From Hsuehochloa calcarea (Eukaryota > Streptophyta > Magnoliopsida > Poales > Poaceae): a stretch of DNA of 64,000 nucleotides. The stretch covers positions 4,013,517 through 4,077,516 of the forward strand of contig CM070598.1 of NCBI GenBank assembly GCA_036346395.1. The letters are read 5' to 3'. The position numbers and the translations under genes are program-made. The first letter of the stretch is position 1. Each line of letters opens with the position of its first letter. Below the pieces are notes generated by a model. It ran no database searches. It saw only the letters and a program-made list of their open reading frames with translations, and was not told the DNA's origin. Shown piece by piece: positions 21,806-34,284 of the stretch.

Positions 21806-24444
21806 CTACACCTTGCTGTCATTATTTCTGTGTCTATGAAGCTGCCCATTGCTACCACGATGCGCCTTTGACGTGTCAATCTGGATGCTCAAAGTAGTTA
21901 AAACACTAGGCCCCTCAGACTCCATTTCGCCCTGCATTAGTCGGAAAAGAATCAAGTTGGTATCGCAAACTACACAGATAACTTCCCTACAGAGAGAAAT
22001 CTTCCATTATGTATTCGTGGCAAAAAGATGAAAGATGTGTAGGGTTTGGTGTTCACCATTAGCTGTGAATTTTCTGCTTCCGTGTCTTCACAATCCTTCA
22101 TAAGCTGGTCGAGTTCCGATCTGAGTGCGCTATTAACGGAGGTCAGCTCAGTTACCTTCTGGGCTAGCTCCTCACATTCTTGCTGGGTAGTATAAGAATA
22201 ATACGAGATAAATCAGTACACTGTTTTCCTCCACAAAAAAAACAGTACAATGTGGAAACCAGATGTATCAAATATAATTCGGCTGCAAGTATCGCACTAG
22301 GTTTTTATATCATTGACTAACTGCAAGTTTTTTATTTCATTTGTTGTCCTAGAAAATCGCATATAGACTTCGCCTTACTTGCCAAACTGGATGTGTTTAG
22401 CTGAAGTTCAGATTTGTTTTGCGTCGGCTCCTAAAAAATAATTACAGGGGCAGGTAGGTCATAGGCACGCTCAACCTCAAAATGGTAATCAAGCCAAGTA
22501 TATCAAGCAGCATTGCTCAAGAAGCAGTACAAATTATTTGCCAATTCAAATTTTGTCCCAGATGATCTTGCCCACAATTTTCAGAGATTGTTTACTTTTT
22601 CGTAGGAAGTCATTGATTACATTTGTGAAACCATAAAAAAAGAACTGGGGTAGTACGGTGGATGAGACCTACTTGAGGACCTTCCCAGATGATCAGGCCA
22701 ATGGTGCCTGTTTCAGACATTATGAACGGCATAACCATATCTGCAGCATTCTCATGTGGATCTAAACTTGATGGAGAATTGTACACATAAAATACCAAAG
22801 TTGCATATGCATTTTCTAACCATTGTTTCTTTGTTTCTAGTGCCACACAACATATTTTGCCAAGTTTACTTGTACTACCATTCACGAGCAAAGAAAAACC
22901 CGGACAATAAATAAGAACAGAAACCATCGAATAAAGTCATTTCCCTCCATAAACATGAAATTATTCATCTTTATTACTGATAATACCTGCTTGCGTAGTC
23001 TTGATCTCCTTGCAGACTCTCTGTTAGATAGTTTTCTTCTCTCCCTCCTCAGTCCCCGTTCATCCTGCTAAAACAAGGATAGTTAAGTCTTACAGAACAT
23101 GGCAACAGTGGTAAACGAATATGATATTTTCACTTTCCCTAAGGAGAGATGAAGACTACTGGTCATTCATGATAATCGCCATTAATTATATGCATCATAG
23201 AGGAATACCATACCATCTGAGACAAAGCGCCGTTAGGCTGGGAAGGTGCCCCAGCATGCACCTCCTCCTGTCCTGGGGGCACCGCTGCGGATGGAGAATT
23301 GCTCCAAAGATCCATCCCAATATTCAAGTTTGGTGTGGCATTGGGAAGTGCTGCCCTCCCAGGTGTCAAAATCGAAAGCTTCGATGCAGACCTCCACTTG
23401 GCCGTGAATGGCGACTCAGCTGCAGCGTTCTGCACCGTGGCAGCCTGAGATGGCTCACCTGAAAAGTGCCAACCACCTTTCTCACCCACCTAAACAGACA
23501 AACTGGCCCCTTACACCTTGTAACTAAGCATAATGTTTTATGACAGCCCACCTTCTGGATTTGCATTGCTGGACTTTCTCCTCTCTGCAGATGATGAGCC
23601 CTGGACAAAATAAGCGCATCTGAATCAACCAAAATCATGTGAGTACCGCCAAAAATAGCTTAATTTAGGCAAAGCCCAACAAGGCACCTTCTGATCGGCA
23701 CCGGCATCTCTCTTCTCCGATGACTCTTCGCTCCCGCCATCAGCACTGTGCACACCGCATCAGTTAATTTCAGCTCGGTCCACCCTACCAAACAGATAGG
23801 CAAGCAGCACACACATGCAAGTGCAAAACCAAACCGTACCAAGCGGAAGCGCCCTCGCCGGAATGGAAACCCGCGCTCTTCCCCTTCCTCCTCCCTTCCG
23901 CCACCGCCGCAGACGCCGCGGCCTCACCAGCCATGTGAGGCACACCCTGCACAGAACAGAACCCAGCAAACAATTTCACACGCAAGCACTCCCACCTCAC
24001 CACCCAATGGTCTGGTTCCACCTCAATCACAACCAGAATTTAATGCACCAAAATTTAAACGAGAGAGGGGCTCGGCATTCACCGCGGCCATGGACGCGTG
24101 CGCGTAGTACGCGGGGTGGTACACGGGGAACGGCCACGGCCAGCTGTACGCCGCCCCCGCCCCCGCCGCCATCAGGTGCTGCATCCCACCGTGAAAGCGA
24201 AACCCTAATCAAAACTGAAAGCCCCGCCACCACCACCACCACCACCACCACCACCGCAACAGGAGGGAAAAGCGTGTACCTGCGTCGGCGGCCACGCGTA
24301 GGGGCGGCCGGCGGCGGCGGCGTAGTACGCCTGCATCGAGGCGGCCCACTCCGCGTGCGTCTGGGGTGCCGCCGGCGCAGCCGCGGTGGACGGGTCGATG
24401 GGGGCACCGTTCGGCCGGTCGTCGTTGGACGCGGAGGAGGCCAT
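21806..24444 (-). CDS. bZIP transcription factor, G-box-binding (GBF/HBP-1a type), 349 aa
   Basis: Nine coding exons on the minus strand: 24280-24444, 24083-24178, 23840-23946, 23688-23745, 23552-23600, 23214-23458, 22987-23064, 22057-22182 and 21806-21931. They sum to 1,050 bases, in frame, with GT-AG introns. Residues about 25-90 are a Pro/Tyr/Trp-rich N-terminal region (YSWPWPFPVYHPAYYAHASM), the multifunctional mosaic region of GBFs. Ser-rich stretches follow. The basic region RRKLSNRESARRSRLRKQ (exon 7, about residues 247-266) has the N-x7-R spacing. The leucine zipper continues in exon 8 (ECEELAQKVTELTSVNSALR). The C-terminus contains the VLTTLSIQIDT signature. Such factors bind CACGTG boxes in the nucleus as dimers in light, ABA and stress-responsive promoters. 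The N-terminal region looks shorter than usual. Confidence 0.93.
24225..24255. repeat. CCA/TGG microsatellite in bZIP intron 1
   Basis: About ten CAC repeats (plus strand) occupy the short first intron, 25-55 bp from the end of exon 1. Confidence 0.85.
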
Positions 24445-24830
24445 GGCGAGTGTTGCGCGCGCGTGCGCGCGCGAGCGAGCGAGAGACAGGGATGGATATG
24501 TAGGAAGCTGCAGCTGTAGTAGCCGGCCGAGGTGGAGGTGAAGTTACCGCGGAGGAGTGCACGCACGAGCGCTTCGGGCAAGCCAGGAGGTAGCGGCGCG
24601 CTGTTTGGTGTGGGGCCCTCGGGTGCTGGCCAGAGGGACGGCACGTGGATGGCCGCGCGGCGAGCGGTCCGCGTGTCTGTGAAGGTTTAGTTGGTGGTGG
24701 GACCTCCGTGCCAGTGGGCGCCGCCGTAGTTGACGAGTTGGACGCGGCAGGACTGCTGACCTGGGATGCGCCGACTCTGTGGGCCGGGCCGGGCCGGGCC
24801 GGGTCGGGCTTAGACCACTTGATATAGGCG
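24445..24830 (-). promoter_or_regulatory. bZIP 5' leader and promoter region
   Basis: A CGCGCGTGCGCGCGCGAGCG tract lies just upstream of the ATG, then G/C-rich sequence. A GGGCC run (about 24,780-24,808) is a simple repeat. No TATA box was chosen with confidence. Confidence 0.4.
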
Positions 24831-27800
24831 TGGGTTAGCCAGCCACCTTGTCCGGGCTAGCCCATCGTTCATTTCGCCTGGCTGCCTATTTTTACCCCCT
24901 CAAAGTTCACTCGTTTTGTCTTAACTAGTACGGTGCACGATGCGTTTGTGGAGATTTGTCTGATCATAATAGTAGTTTTGAACAATTAGCACCCCCACTA
25001 TAACTTATTCGGTCAAATAGCATTGCAACCCAAATTATACAATGATCATTAAAATTCTCCAACACATTTAGTCAACCTAAGCTCAGACACCTAGGACCCA
25101 AGAACATCTTTGTAGCCGATTGCCTATGCGTTTATCTACGAACATACATATTACGGTAACACGATAGAACAAACACTCCAGGCGAATTATGTAAACAAAC
25201 GAGTAGCAAACAATATGTTCCCATATAAGCTTCAATACATAAATATAAGTGGCAGACCATGTTATGAAATAACATCCAGCCAACTAACAAAGTCAACATC
25301 ATGCATTAAACTGAGACATGTCTGGAAATTCAGAAATGAAACTGATGCAACAGAATTCTGGAAGACTCATCCCCAGTTCTATTGCATTCTCGCTTGGTAA
25401 TAGCTTGCTCTGGAGTCAATTCATGCTTGCATAGCGTGATAGAAGCGTGATCTATCACGATCAAGCCTTGCTGCAATCTGCTCTGGTATCATGGTTCGGT
25501 TGCAAACATTCATATATATGGAATAGATATTTGATTTGGCTCATCTTCGTCATCTGATGACGTGAAAAATGGGCATGTAGCATTGGAGGGTTCACGTATA
25601 GACAACCCGGTAGGGGTTCGTGACATGTTATTGGTGCGAGATCTGTTTGGAGCATGAGGTCCATCGACGATTGTTGAAATGATAAGCATGCACAATTTCA
25701 TTTAGCATCGCACGGAATGGAACAATACAAACAATATTGCAAGGGTTGGCATCATAGCAACCTTCTTTTCCTTTCCTTGATTATTGGTTTGGATGATTCG
25801 ACACTTCCCAAAACCCTTTGTGATATAGAGAAAAAATTGGTACGCGGCCGGATAAAGTAACATCATTGGAAGGGATATGTGGGGTACAATTTGTTCATCT
25901 TGACATATGAGACAAGATGACTAAATTATGTTTATTTTGTCACAAAAAATGTCATACTTGTAGTCCAGCAGCTTTAACACAACATTGCATTATGAAAATT
26001 TTCTCAATCAAGTGACACCCTGACCCATGGCAAAAAAAAAAACATCGATAATGTCTGTGAGCCAACACTAACCAACTTATGTGTGTGTGTCTCTTCTATA
26101 GTTTGTCTAATAGATACTTGTTACAAACAATGTTATTTGTCTAATCGATAATGTCTGTGAGCCAACACTAACCATGAGTTATGTTTGGTAGCAACCAACA
26201 TTGTCTCATTTCACTTATTAGACGCCACATCATAGCTTAGATGCATTTAAGACGCACAATATCTAAAATGTTCATTACAACATCCAATAATCATATGTTT
26301 CATCTATTATGCTATAACAAATAGACCAACGAAACACAAAAGTAATGATGAACAAGCAAAAAGAAAAAAGAGAGTAGAACTCAGTACAAATAAGCATTGT
26401 GCATAGAACTGAACCTGTGTTACCACACACTGCCACAAGGCGTCCTCTTGTGTTTGGTGCTTGCATTGATCTCCCTCCACCCTGACTTATTTTCTTCCTA
26501 ATATTCCCTTTCAAAGTTCTACATAAAAAATGAATGCAAGTTCAGAAAAGGAAAGGGACATACAGTAGCAGCAGCAGTTTCCAATACTGAATATTTACAT
26601 TGATTAAAAAAGGAGAGCAATTTTCTTTTCTTATCAATTCCTTATCGAAAACCCAATAGTAAGTATGATTCATGTACTTAAGTTCTATCAGAACCTAAAA
26701 TATATAGTAATTTATCAGTAGCAGCTAACATTGCAGATTGCTTTTCACCATTTTAACTGTAAAACCAGGGAATTTTGGAGTAGCGGCTTAACTGCTAGGC
26801 AATGATTAACAAACCTAACCTAACATTACCCACAAAGGTCACACAACAGCTATGGCAATCCATCAAGTATGGTAATATAGATTACCTGAGATAATAATAA
26901 CCTAACCTAACATTAACATTAACATTAACATTAACCACAAAGGTAATAATAATAATACTTATTGCTCATCAAAACTAAAGCATCTCAAAACGTTGGCAAC
27001 AAAACTGAACCGAAACCAAGATGTAACCTAAAAATCTAACCTTGCAGACAACCTATCTCAAAACGTCGGCAACAAAACTGAACCAAAACCAAGATGTAAC
27101 CTAAAAATCTAACCTTGCAGACAACCTATGATACATTCATAATAGCCTCCGCAGTTGCCAGTTATCTAAAAAATGAAATGGAACAGGACCTTAACAATTA
27201 GCTTTACTTTGATCAATCCCCAATATTTGGAACACATTTTAGCCTTAGTACCACTATTTCATACCATTGTACAATAATTAAAAACGACACTGTTATACGC
27301 ATCAAACATGTAGTAGCACTGCAAAGGGTCAAACAAAACAAATTGAAGGGAAAGCCTTTTACACGAATGTGGTCACTGCTAATCTAAAACAGATTATCAT
27401 TCAAAAAGCATGTAGAGCATAAAGAATAATCAATGTGAAGGATTCCCAGAACTATTTGAACCAACGAAACACTTTAGCATCTAAAAACAACTAAGAAGTA
27501 TGCATAGCAAGAAACCAACAACTGGATGCAAAGTGTCATCAATTCTACTCTCTGGATCAAGCATCTCGATTAATAACTAAAATACAACCAGAGTAAAATC
27601 AGTACAACAAGCAATACAGTGAGCTTCCTGAAAAATTCAGACATCACACTAATCCCCAATGGACGCTTATATTCAGATGACAAAAATGGTGAGCAGCTCT
27701 GGAAGCGACAAAATGGAATAGGAGGCGAATAAGGGTAGCTGTAGAACATGAGAAGAGACAAAGAGAATGAGAATATGCACTTATTTACTTTACTATGTAA

Positions 27801-29182
27801 ATGAAAAAAATCTCTATATTGAACATACTGAATTTCAGCTATTCTGTTAGTACATAGATTGCAACGCCCAAAAAAGTGGTGTTTGAGCTCGCATTAACTA
27901 ATCAGGGATCAAAGCATTCACATATGTCTCCACTGGCATCATTGTTAGTATTAGATGACATGTAATTTGAAAAATGAACCAAAGCGACATCTAATTTCAA
28001 CTTTCAAGTTTGCAGTAGATTATAACTTAGTTGAGATATCCATATATTTGATGCAAGTCTGTTAAAACCTGAAGTTGAACATCTATTATTGGAATCTAAA
28101 TGCTTAACATGAGATATATAATAACATAAAGAAGCCTTTTTTTATTCCATCCACCATATGCAGTGTACAATAACAGCTGGTTCTCTGAAAGCCATATGAA
28201 GCAGAGTTTGTAGTATATACCAAGATCAAAATTTCGAGAACCACATAATTATGGAATGGAGAAACTGAAGAACAATATAAGCATTTCACAGACTAAAAAA
28301 AGGAGTAAATGGATCAGAAGAGAACAGACCAGGAAAATGCCGATTGAACACAGAACAATTCAGAAAAATATAAGCTCAGGGCCCCCCTTAGTCATCTGCT
28401 TTATCTGCCAAAAGCTCCATAATTTTAAATTTTGCTACCATATATCGAACAACAGAATGAAAGCAACATTGGCAAAATACCCAACCATAGGATCCAGACT
28501 AAAATTATAAGCGTGAAATAATTCGCTGAATGTATTCAATATTCACACATTACTGAAAGCCACATTGCCATGAAACCCAAGCATGATTAGTAGCCTAAGG
28601 ACTAACCTTGCTAGTGTTGTAATTGCCCTCGCAGTGAGCGTTGTGCCATGAGAGGTATTGTGGCACAATTAAGAAGATCTACAACCACATCAAACATAGC
28701 CTCTTATGTCATACTAACACGAGATAAGGAATCATGAACCTACGAAATTTCAGGCGAGATCAACCAACGGAATTTCAGGCAGGATCACTACCTAGTTGGT
28801 GCATTCTTCTCCTTACTTACATCGGAGTCTCGAACCCACCAGTCAATTTGCAGAGGGTGGAAGAAATAGGAGAAGGGCAACACTATAGCTGCATGGCATG
28901 CTGCAGAGGAGACATGAGACAGAAGAAGAAAAAGGAATCTCTACTACGTAAAAAATTAAAGTTCGTAGTCATCCGTCCTCCTCAATCTCTTCGGCATCCG
29001 TTGAATCGGCGAGCGGTTATCGACAGCCCAAATGGCGTCACTCAGCACGATGACGACCGATATGCAGGCCTATAATTTTTTAAATCCGTAACAAAGCACA
29101 GTCATTGAACCGGTAGAAAGATCAGTGATTTGTCTTCCCTGCGGCCGTGCATCTATCTGTAGGTACGACAGCGCAGGCGCAC
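24831..29182. other. Gene-poor A/T-rich stretch with short duplications
   Basis: No complete gene was found in 4.3 kb. Short direct repeats include GATAATGTCTGTGAGCC at about 26,048 and 26,149, an AACATT microsatellite at about 26,908-26,935, and a 74-bp tandem repeat at about 26,980-27,129. Two reverse-strand stretches could be exons (about 25,510-25,701, with TGLSIREPS and SSDDEDEPNQ; about 26,385-26,525, with KGNIRKKISQGGGRSMQAPN), but no consistent splice model joins them and no family is recognised. Confidence 0.45.
26980..27129. repeat. 74-bp tandem duplication
   Basis: Two adjacent copies of a unit beginning ATCTCAAAACG(T/C)(T)GGC and ending GCAGACAACCT differ at only about three positions, so this is a recent local duplication. 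Confidence 0.85.
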
Positions 29183-29308
29183 CTGCGGCAATGACCACCC
29201 AGTCAAGAACCATGTGTTTCCAGTGACGATCTGGTTCACTCCGAGCACACTGGCGATGGCGAGACCGACGACACGGAACGATGATTTCTTTGCTGCGAGG
29301 TTTCCCAT
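29183..29308 (-). CDS. Candidate first exon of an unidentified minus-strand gene
   Basis: The reverse-strand ATG at 29306-29308 opens 42 codons, starting MGNLAAKKSSFRVVGLAIAS. They end exactly at a plausible donor (GCCGCAG/GTGCGCC) at 29183. The start has a basic patch followed by a hydrophobic run, like a signal anchor or targeting peptide. No downstream exon in the right phase was found with confidence, so this may be a gene remnant or chance. A different frame of the same strand is also open (29070-29336). Confidence 0.25.
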
Positions 29309-29309
29309 T

Positions 29310-29769
29310 CTGGGCTGCAGCTATGGTGGTGACCACTGGATGCTGATTTGAGGAATCATGGCGCCGGCACGAGAGCCTGGGGATGGGGTGGTGGTGCGTG
29401 AGAGGTTAGGGGACTAGGCAGCGGCGGCGCCGCCACCCACCGGATGTGGATGCGAGGAATCGGGCGGCGGCGCAAGAAGCTGGGAGATGGGGCGGTGGTG
29501 GCCTGAAAAGAATGGGGATTGATGGCGGCGGCGACACGATATGCGGTGGGAGGGCGTGGGTGACGGATTGACGGACCGACGCGTGAGGGCGTGAGCCCGT
29601 TTGCCCGTGCGGCCGTGCCGACTGGCGACTGCCGTCTGCCGTGCCGTCTGCCGTGATTGCCCGTGAACGCCTGACTGCCTGAGTCCGTATGGCGTGAGGC
29701 GTGAGGTGAGGGAGGACGTGACGGTGTGACCCGTGAGGTGAGGGCTGAGGGTGACTCATTCATTCATCA
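29310..29769. other. G/C-rich region without supported gene
   Basis: The stretch contains short repeats of GCCGTCTGCCGTG and GGTGAGGG type (29,620-29,755). Open frames on the minus strand are Pro/His/Arg-rich and look compositional. It could be the promoter and leader of the candidate exon at 29,183-29,308. Confidence 0.4.
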
Positions 29770-29869
29770 GCGATGTGATAGAAATTATTGATAAAAATTA
29801 TTATTTAATTGACAGTAAGTATTATCCGATTAGTCAATTTATTTAATTAATGATTGACTGGTTGCTGTT

Positions 29870-31580
29870 TAATTATTCTTAGATTTACAAAAATAGAAAA
29901 GCAAACTTTGCACAAATATTTCTCAAATAATGCAACGAGCAGTTACCATCCAACTATAGAAAGGAGAACTGAAACAAAAAAAACTCAGTATGAATTTAAT
30001 CCAAATGATATTATTGCCGATCCAGCATGTCGCAAACCAATTGAAGATTATCTTAATGAGATTAGAGATCAAGTTAGGAGAGCATATTCGTTGAAGGGTC
30101 CAATTCAACCAATTGGTTATGATTTTTCAAAAAAATCGCAAAGTTCAATTCCAAGATTCTTTCAATAATCATGGTATAAGAAGTTCGATTGATTGGAATA
30201 TAGTGTGGAAAAGGATGCAACCTTTTGTTTCTATTGCTTTCTTTTTAAGAAACCGTCACACTCCACTCACTTTGGGAGGGATGCCTTCACAAAAGTTGGG
30301 TATGTGAATTGGAGAAGTGATATGGAATCTTTCAATCAACATGTTGGTGGACCTACTAGTGTCCACAACATTGCAATGCTAGATTGTGAAGATTTTCAGA
30401 ATCAAAGAGTATGTGTAAATCATAAATTAAATACTTATAGCAAGGAGTTCGAAATTGCATACAAGATTCGTTTGATTGCTTCTTTAAATTGTGCAAGAAT
30501 CTCATTCAGCAAGGCGAAGCTTTTCATGGACACGATGAATCTTCTACTTCCATGAATAAGGACAATTTTAGAGAGATGGTGGATTGGTACATAGATAAAA
30601 AGGTGGATGTGAAGGAGGCTTTTGAATTTGAAGGTGGTGGCAATTTTTTGATGCTTTGTCCGGATATACAGAAGGAACTCACGAAATATTGTGCACAGGA
30701 GGTCACATAGGTGATTAAGGATGAGATTGGAGATAGAACTTCGCAGTGTTTATTGATGAGTCCCGTGATTCATCAATAAAGGAGCAGATGTTCGTGATTA
30801 TGAGGTTATTTGTACATATAATGTTTTTAAGTTGTATCATTTATGATTTGTGCATTGTGCTTTTGTTTTAACTTGGTAAAATTCATACTATGTACGTTTG
30901 TAAATAAAGAAGGGAAGATCATGGAAATGTTTATTGGTATTGAGCATGTCACTTTGTGTACATCTGTTGCACTGAAGGAAGCTTTGGTTCGTGCGCTTGC
31001 TAAGGTTGATCTACCTATTTCTAGGCTACACGGACAGGGTTATGATGGAGCTTCAAATATGAGAGAGGAATTTAATGGCTTGCAGAGTTTAATACGGGAT
31101 GGCAATCCGTGTGCTTTCTATGTCCATTGTTTCGCCCACCAGTTGCAGTTAGTGGTTGTCACTGTCGCAAGTTGTAGCGGTGCTTTTGCTGATTTCTTCA
31201 ACTATGTTCCCTTGATAGTGACCACTATGAGTGCATCTTGCAAAAGAAAGGATGCTTTGATGGAAAAGTATCAAGAAATCTTATTGGAGAAATTGGAGAA
31301 TAGTGCGCTTTCAACAGGAATAGGCTTGAATCAAGCAACTAGCCTAGCTAGACCTGGAGATACTAGATGGGGCTCACATCTTAAAATATTGCTTCATATA
31401 TACCAAATGTGGGAGTCAGTGCTTGCGGTGTTAGAGATTATATGTAATGATGCAGCATATCCTTCAGGTCATGGTGGAGCAGCAGGTTTGATACAAAAGA
31501 TGGAGAGCTTTGAATTTGTGTTCATTATGCATTTCTTGATAACACCATTCTCCAATTTCTCAAGTGATCAAGATATTATT
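29870..31580 (+). pseudogene. hAT transposase of zinc-finger MYM/TTF type, decayed
   Basis: Plus-strand frames read in order as the domains of this plant family. The TTF zinc-finger region comes first (EKDATFCFYCFLFKKP, then DAFTKVGYVNWRS and FNQHVGGPTSVHN). A DUF4371-like region contains an IDESRDSS remnant, the RNase H first Asp. Then come LHGQGYDGASNM, CFAHQLQLVVV and DTRWGSHLK. Breaks are stops near 30,166 and 30,201, a frameshift near 30,490-30,510, stops around 30,708-30,780 and about 70 bases of foreign or intron sequence near 30,815-30,890. Homology stops after about 31,550, so the C-terminal hAT dimerisation domain is missing. It differs from the RICESLEEPER-like copy at the left of the window. 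Confidence 0.85.
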
Positions 31581-31739
31581 GAAGCGTTTGCGATGCGTCT
31601 TTACGGAAGTAATCGCCGTCGCAGAGAAATAGCAAAAATGATGTCTCATCATCCGATACAATGTCCATGCGACACCTCGTCTCCTCTGGCCGGACGTCCT
31701 CTATTTCGTTCTCGGCCGGCCTCTCACCCGACAGATGTA

Positions 31740-32160
31740 CTATGACTGTGACTATTTACTATTTGTGAAAATTGTTTATTTTAATTTTTAAATAGAGCAA
31801 AATGGCTCAAAACATTATGTTTTTTTTTTGTGAAACCTCCCGACAAGCGTATTTGTTTTCATAATTTTATTCGATCGGAATATTCTCGCAATTTCATTTA
31901 AGTTTTCCATAATATTTATGTTTGTTTTAATTTTTAAATATAGCAAAACAGCTCAAAAAATTATAATTTTTTTGTGGAGCCTTCCGACATAGTGTACTTA
32001 CTTGTATAATTTTTCATAATTTTATTCATTCGGAATGTTTCTCGTAATTTTATTTCAGTTTTTCATAACTTTATTCGTTCGGAATGTTGCACAGATTCCA
32101 GATCTTTTGGCTGCCTTGATCATTTGCGCACACACACAGAGAGAGAGAGAGATCGCAGAT
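31740..32160. repeat. A/T-rich dispersed repeat and CA/GA microsatellite
   Basis: A unit containing TTTTTAAATA(G/T)AGCAAAA and TTCATAATTTTATTC occurs twice here (about 31,775-31,900 and 31,925-32,060) and once near 14,858-14,960. A CACACACACAGAGAGAGAGA run follows at about 32,130-32,152. Confidence 0.6.
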
Positions 32161-32820
32161 ATGCAAATGGATTGAGATGTGTGCAAAAACCAAGCAAATA
32201 GTGTATACATTGTTGATAGAAAGAGAGGGGAAGACGGTCCGACATTCGTCCCCTCAACCCTCTAATTCGTCGCTTCTATCACGTTTTTCTGTTAGCAATG
32301 TATACACTATCTGCCAACTAGAACAGAACGGGCCTTCGACTCACGTGATATGTTTTACTATTCTATATGACTCGCGAGATGTGAGACGTCACGTCGCCTC
32401 ATGTCTGACAGTAACAAAATGCACCACATGTGAAGTAAAATTTTGTGATAATAAGCCTACTGCCAACGACCACCAAAACCATCATATGATTTAGTGCATT
32501 AGATATCTACTTTTACTTGTATGTATACGAACGTTTACTTTTACAAATATGTGCGGCTCTATTTAAATTTTTACCGATGGGTGGGATGTTTAAATCCATT
32601 GCTTCCATCACGTCTTTCTGTCAGCAATATATTGATGGGTCTCTTCATCCCCTTCTTCCCTACCAAAAACTCCAAACCACACACTCCACCACCCCCATTG
32701 ATCTCCATCCCCGCACGCTCCCAACCCAAAAACAAAAGGAAATGCCTTCGAACTCTTCTTATACTCCAGAGCCAACTACTCCCTAGGTTACACGTAGGTA
32801 ACGATAACACAAAACAAAAA
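32161..32820. other. Non-coding stretch with an inverted repeat
   Basis: AGTGTATACATTG at about 32,200-32,212 is matched by CAATGTATACACT at about 32,298-32,310, giving a possible hairpin of about 110 bases. No gene is supported. Confidence 0.45.
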
Positions 32821-32829
32821 TTTACCGCT

Positions 32830-34280
32830 CAACCAAGGAACCCCCGCTAATAATAGATCACGAGATTACTACTAGACGCGCCGACTCGTAGCGGAAGTAG
32901 AGTCGATGTAGCAAGTTGATGCAGTTATAGTCGTACTCGCCGTGCGTCTTCTTCTCTGAGTTTTGTGATCGTCACGAGTTGCAGATCGTCCTAGTGCTGA
33001 TGCTTCGCAACAACACCTCCAAGGTATCCACATGTACGGGTAGGGATACCACGCTCTAGAGTGCTAGCGCTGACAGTGTGGTATGAGAAAGACATGGTTG
33101 TTAGGGTTTCGGGAGTTCTTCAAAAGATCATACTGACCCCATGCCACTACCCCTATATATATAGGCATCCATGGTGGGTCTCGTACTTAAGACTCATTAG
33201 GAACTCATGGCCTACAAGAATTAGGATCACCATCTAAATAAAATCTTAGCCATTTAAGTGTGCGACCCTATAAATTCATGTATAATTGGTTGTGACTCGA
33301 AAACTCTTTTCTGACCACTAATCGTTAGCGGTACCTAGCAGCACATAACGATTTTCAAACACACATAGAATATATCGAACGAACTTTAATGCAATATGAT
33401 CTACGACCAGGTCCATATCACTAACGACTAGCTCGTATCTCTATACGATAAGTTCATATTTGGTCTCGACCAATTCGTAACTCCCTGCGACCAGGTTTCA
33501 ACCACTTAGTGACCATGTTTGACCAGCCTACGACCAGCTCGTATCTCCATACGATTAGTCCGTATCTGATCGAACTAAAGACATTCTCGTGTATTCTCCT
33601 TTTACCTCACGATATCTAGTTGAACTCCAGGTGAGATCTTGTGTCATCCATGGACTGTTCAATACTTTCTCGATTAAGTGTCGAATAACTTCATGTGGTC
33701 GACACTTCGACCACTAGTGGCATGGTCATGCACTTTCTTTATCCGACCACAACGAGAGGTCCAGAGACATCTCTCCTGTTATGTTAGGAGGGGCAAATCC
33801 CATATCCGATCAGTCACATCCCTCCGCATATTTTATAGCATACCCGAAAGCTACTTTTATAACTACCCAGTTACGAGTTGCGTTTGGCAACCCCTAAGAG
33901 TGCTATTACACATGTAGGAAAATACACTGATCTCAGGTCTAAGGATTATACATCATCACTGCTTGAGACCAACTAATGATACATAGAATCATAACAATCT
34001 CAATAGTATCTCAAGGTGGGTCTTTTGCAACACCATATTCTCTAACATGTGTCCATATTATTGGTTTGATATCTCCATATCCATGAACTGTGAAACATAG
34101 TCATCAACCAATACATATGGTAGTCTATTCATATATGTTCTCATATGTTTCCGACCAGGGAACGTTTAAGAATAATCATCGCAGAAATATAGAGTTTCAC
34201 AATCAAGTCACATACTTGATAATAAATATTATTGATATTATTCTAGGAACAAGGTAACATATTATCCAATGTTATGAACA
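32830..34280 (-). repeat. Copia LTR, RIRE1/BARE-like, reverse orientation
   Basis: Phrases such as CCCAGTTACGAGTTGCGTTTG, AGAGTGCTATTACACATGTA and GATATCTCCATATCCATGA match what I know of the long LTRs of the RIRE1/BARE/Angela group, read in reverse. The high-coordinate end GTTATGAACA at 34280 is the likely LTR start in reverse (TGTTCATAAC). The low end is uncertain. A GTCGTA-type motif cluster occurs at 33,400-33,570. No gag or pol is adjacent. Confidence 0.55.
33400..33570. repeat. ACGACCAG/CTCGTA motif cluster in the Copia-like LTR
   Basis: Repeated CTACGACCAG, CTCGTATCTC and ATACGATAAG variants recall the array at 6,395-6,680, although the surrounding LTRs are unrelated. Confidence 0.55.
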
Positions 34281-34284
34281 TTGT

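Noticed and set aside
23815..24644. Frames of 205 and 234 codons over the bZIP start
   Set aside because: Shadows of the real bZIP exons 1-3 and the CCA microsatellite. Only the spliced minus-strand model gives the family motifs.
25470..25500. CTCTGGTATCATGG as a tRNA-Met primer-binding site
   Set aside because: It does not match TGGTATCAGAGC well enough and no LTR end lies next to it.
30843..30905. First residues of the frame 30843-31745 as a transposase start
   Set aside because: This stretch (ICALCFCFNLVKF) is not part of the family and looks like intron or inserted sequence. Homology starts at NKEGKIMEM.
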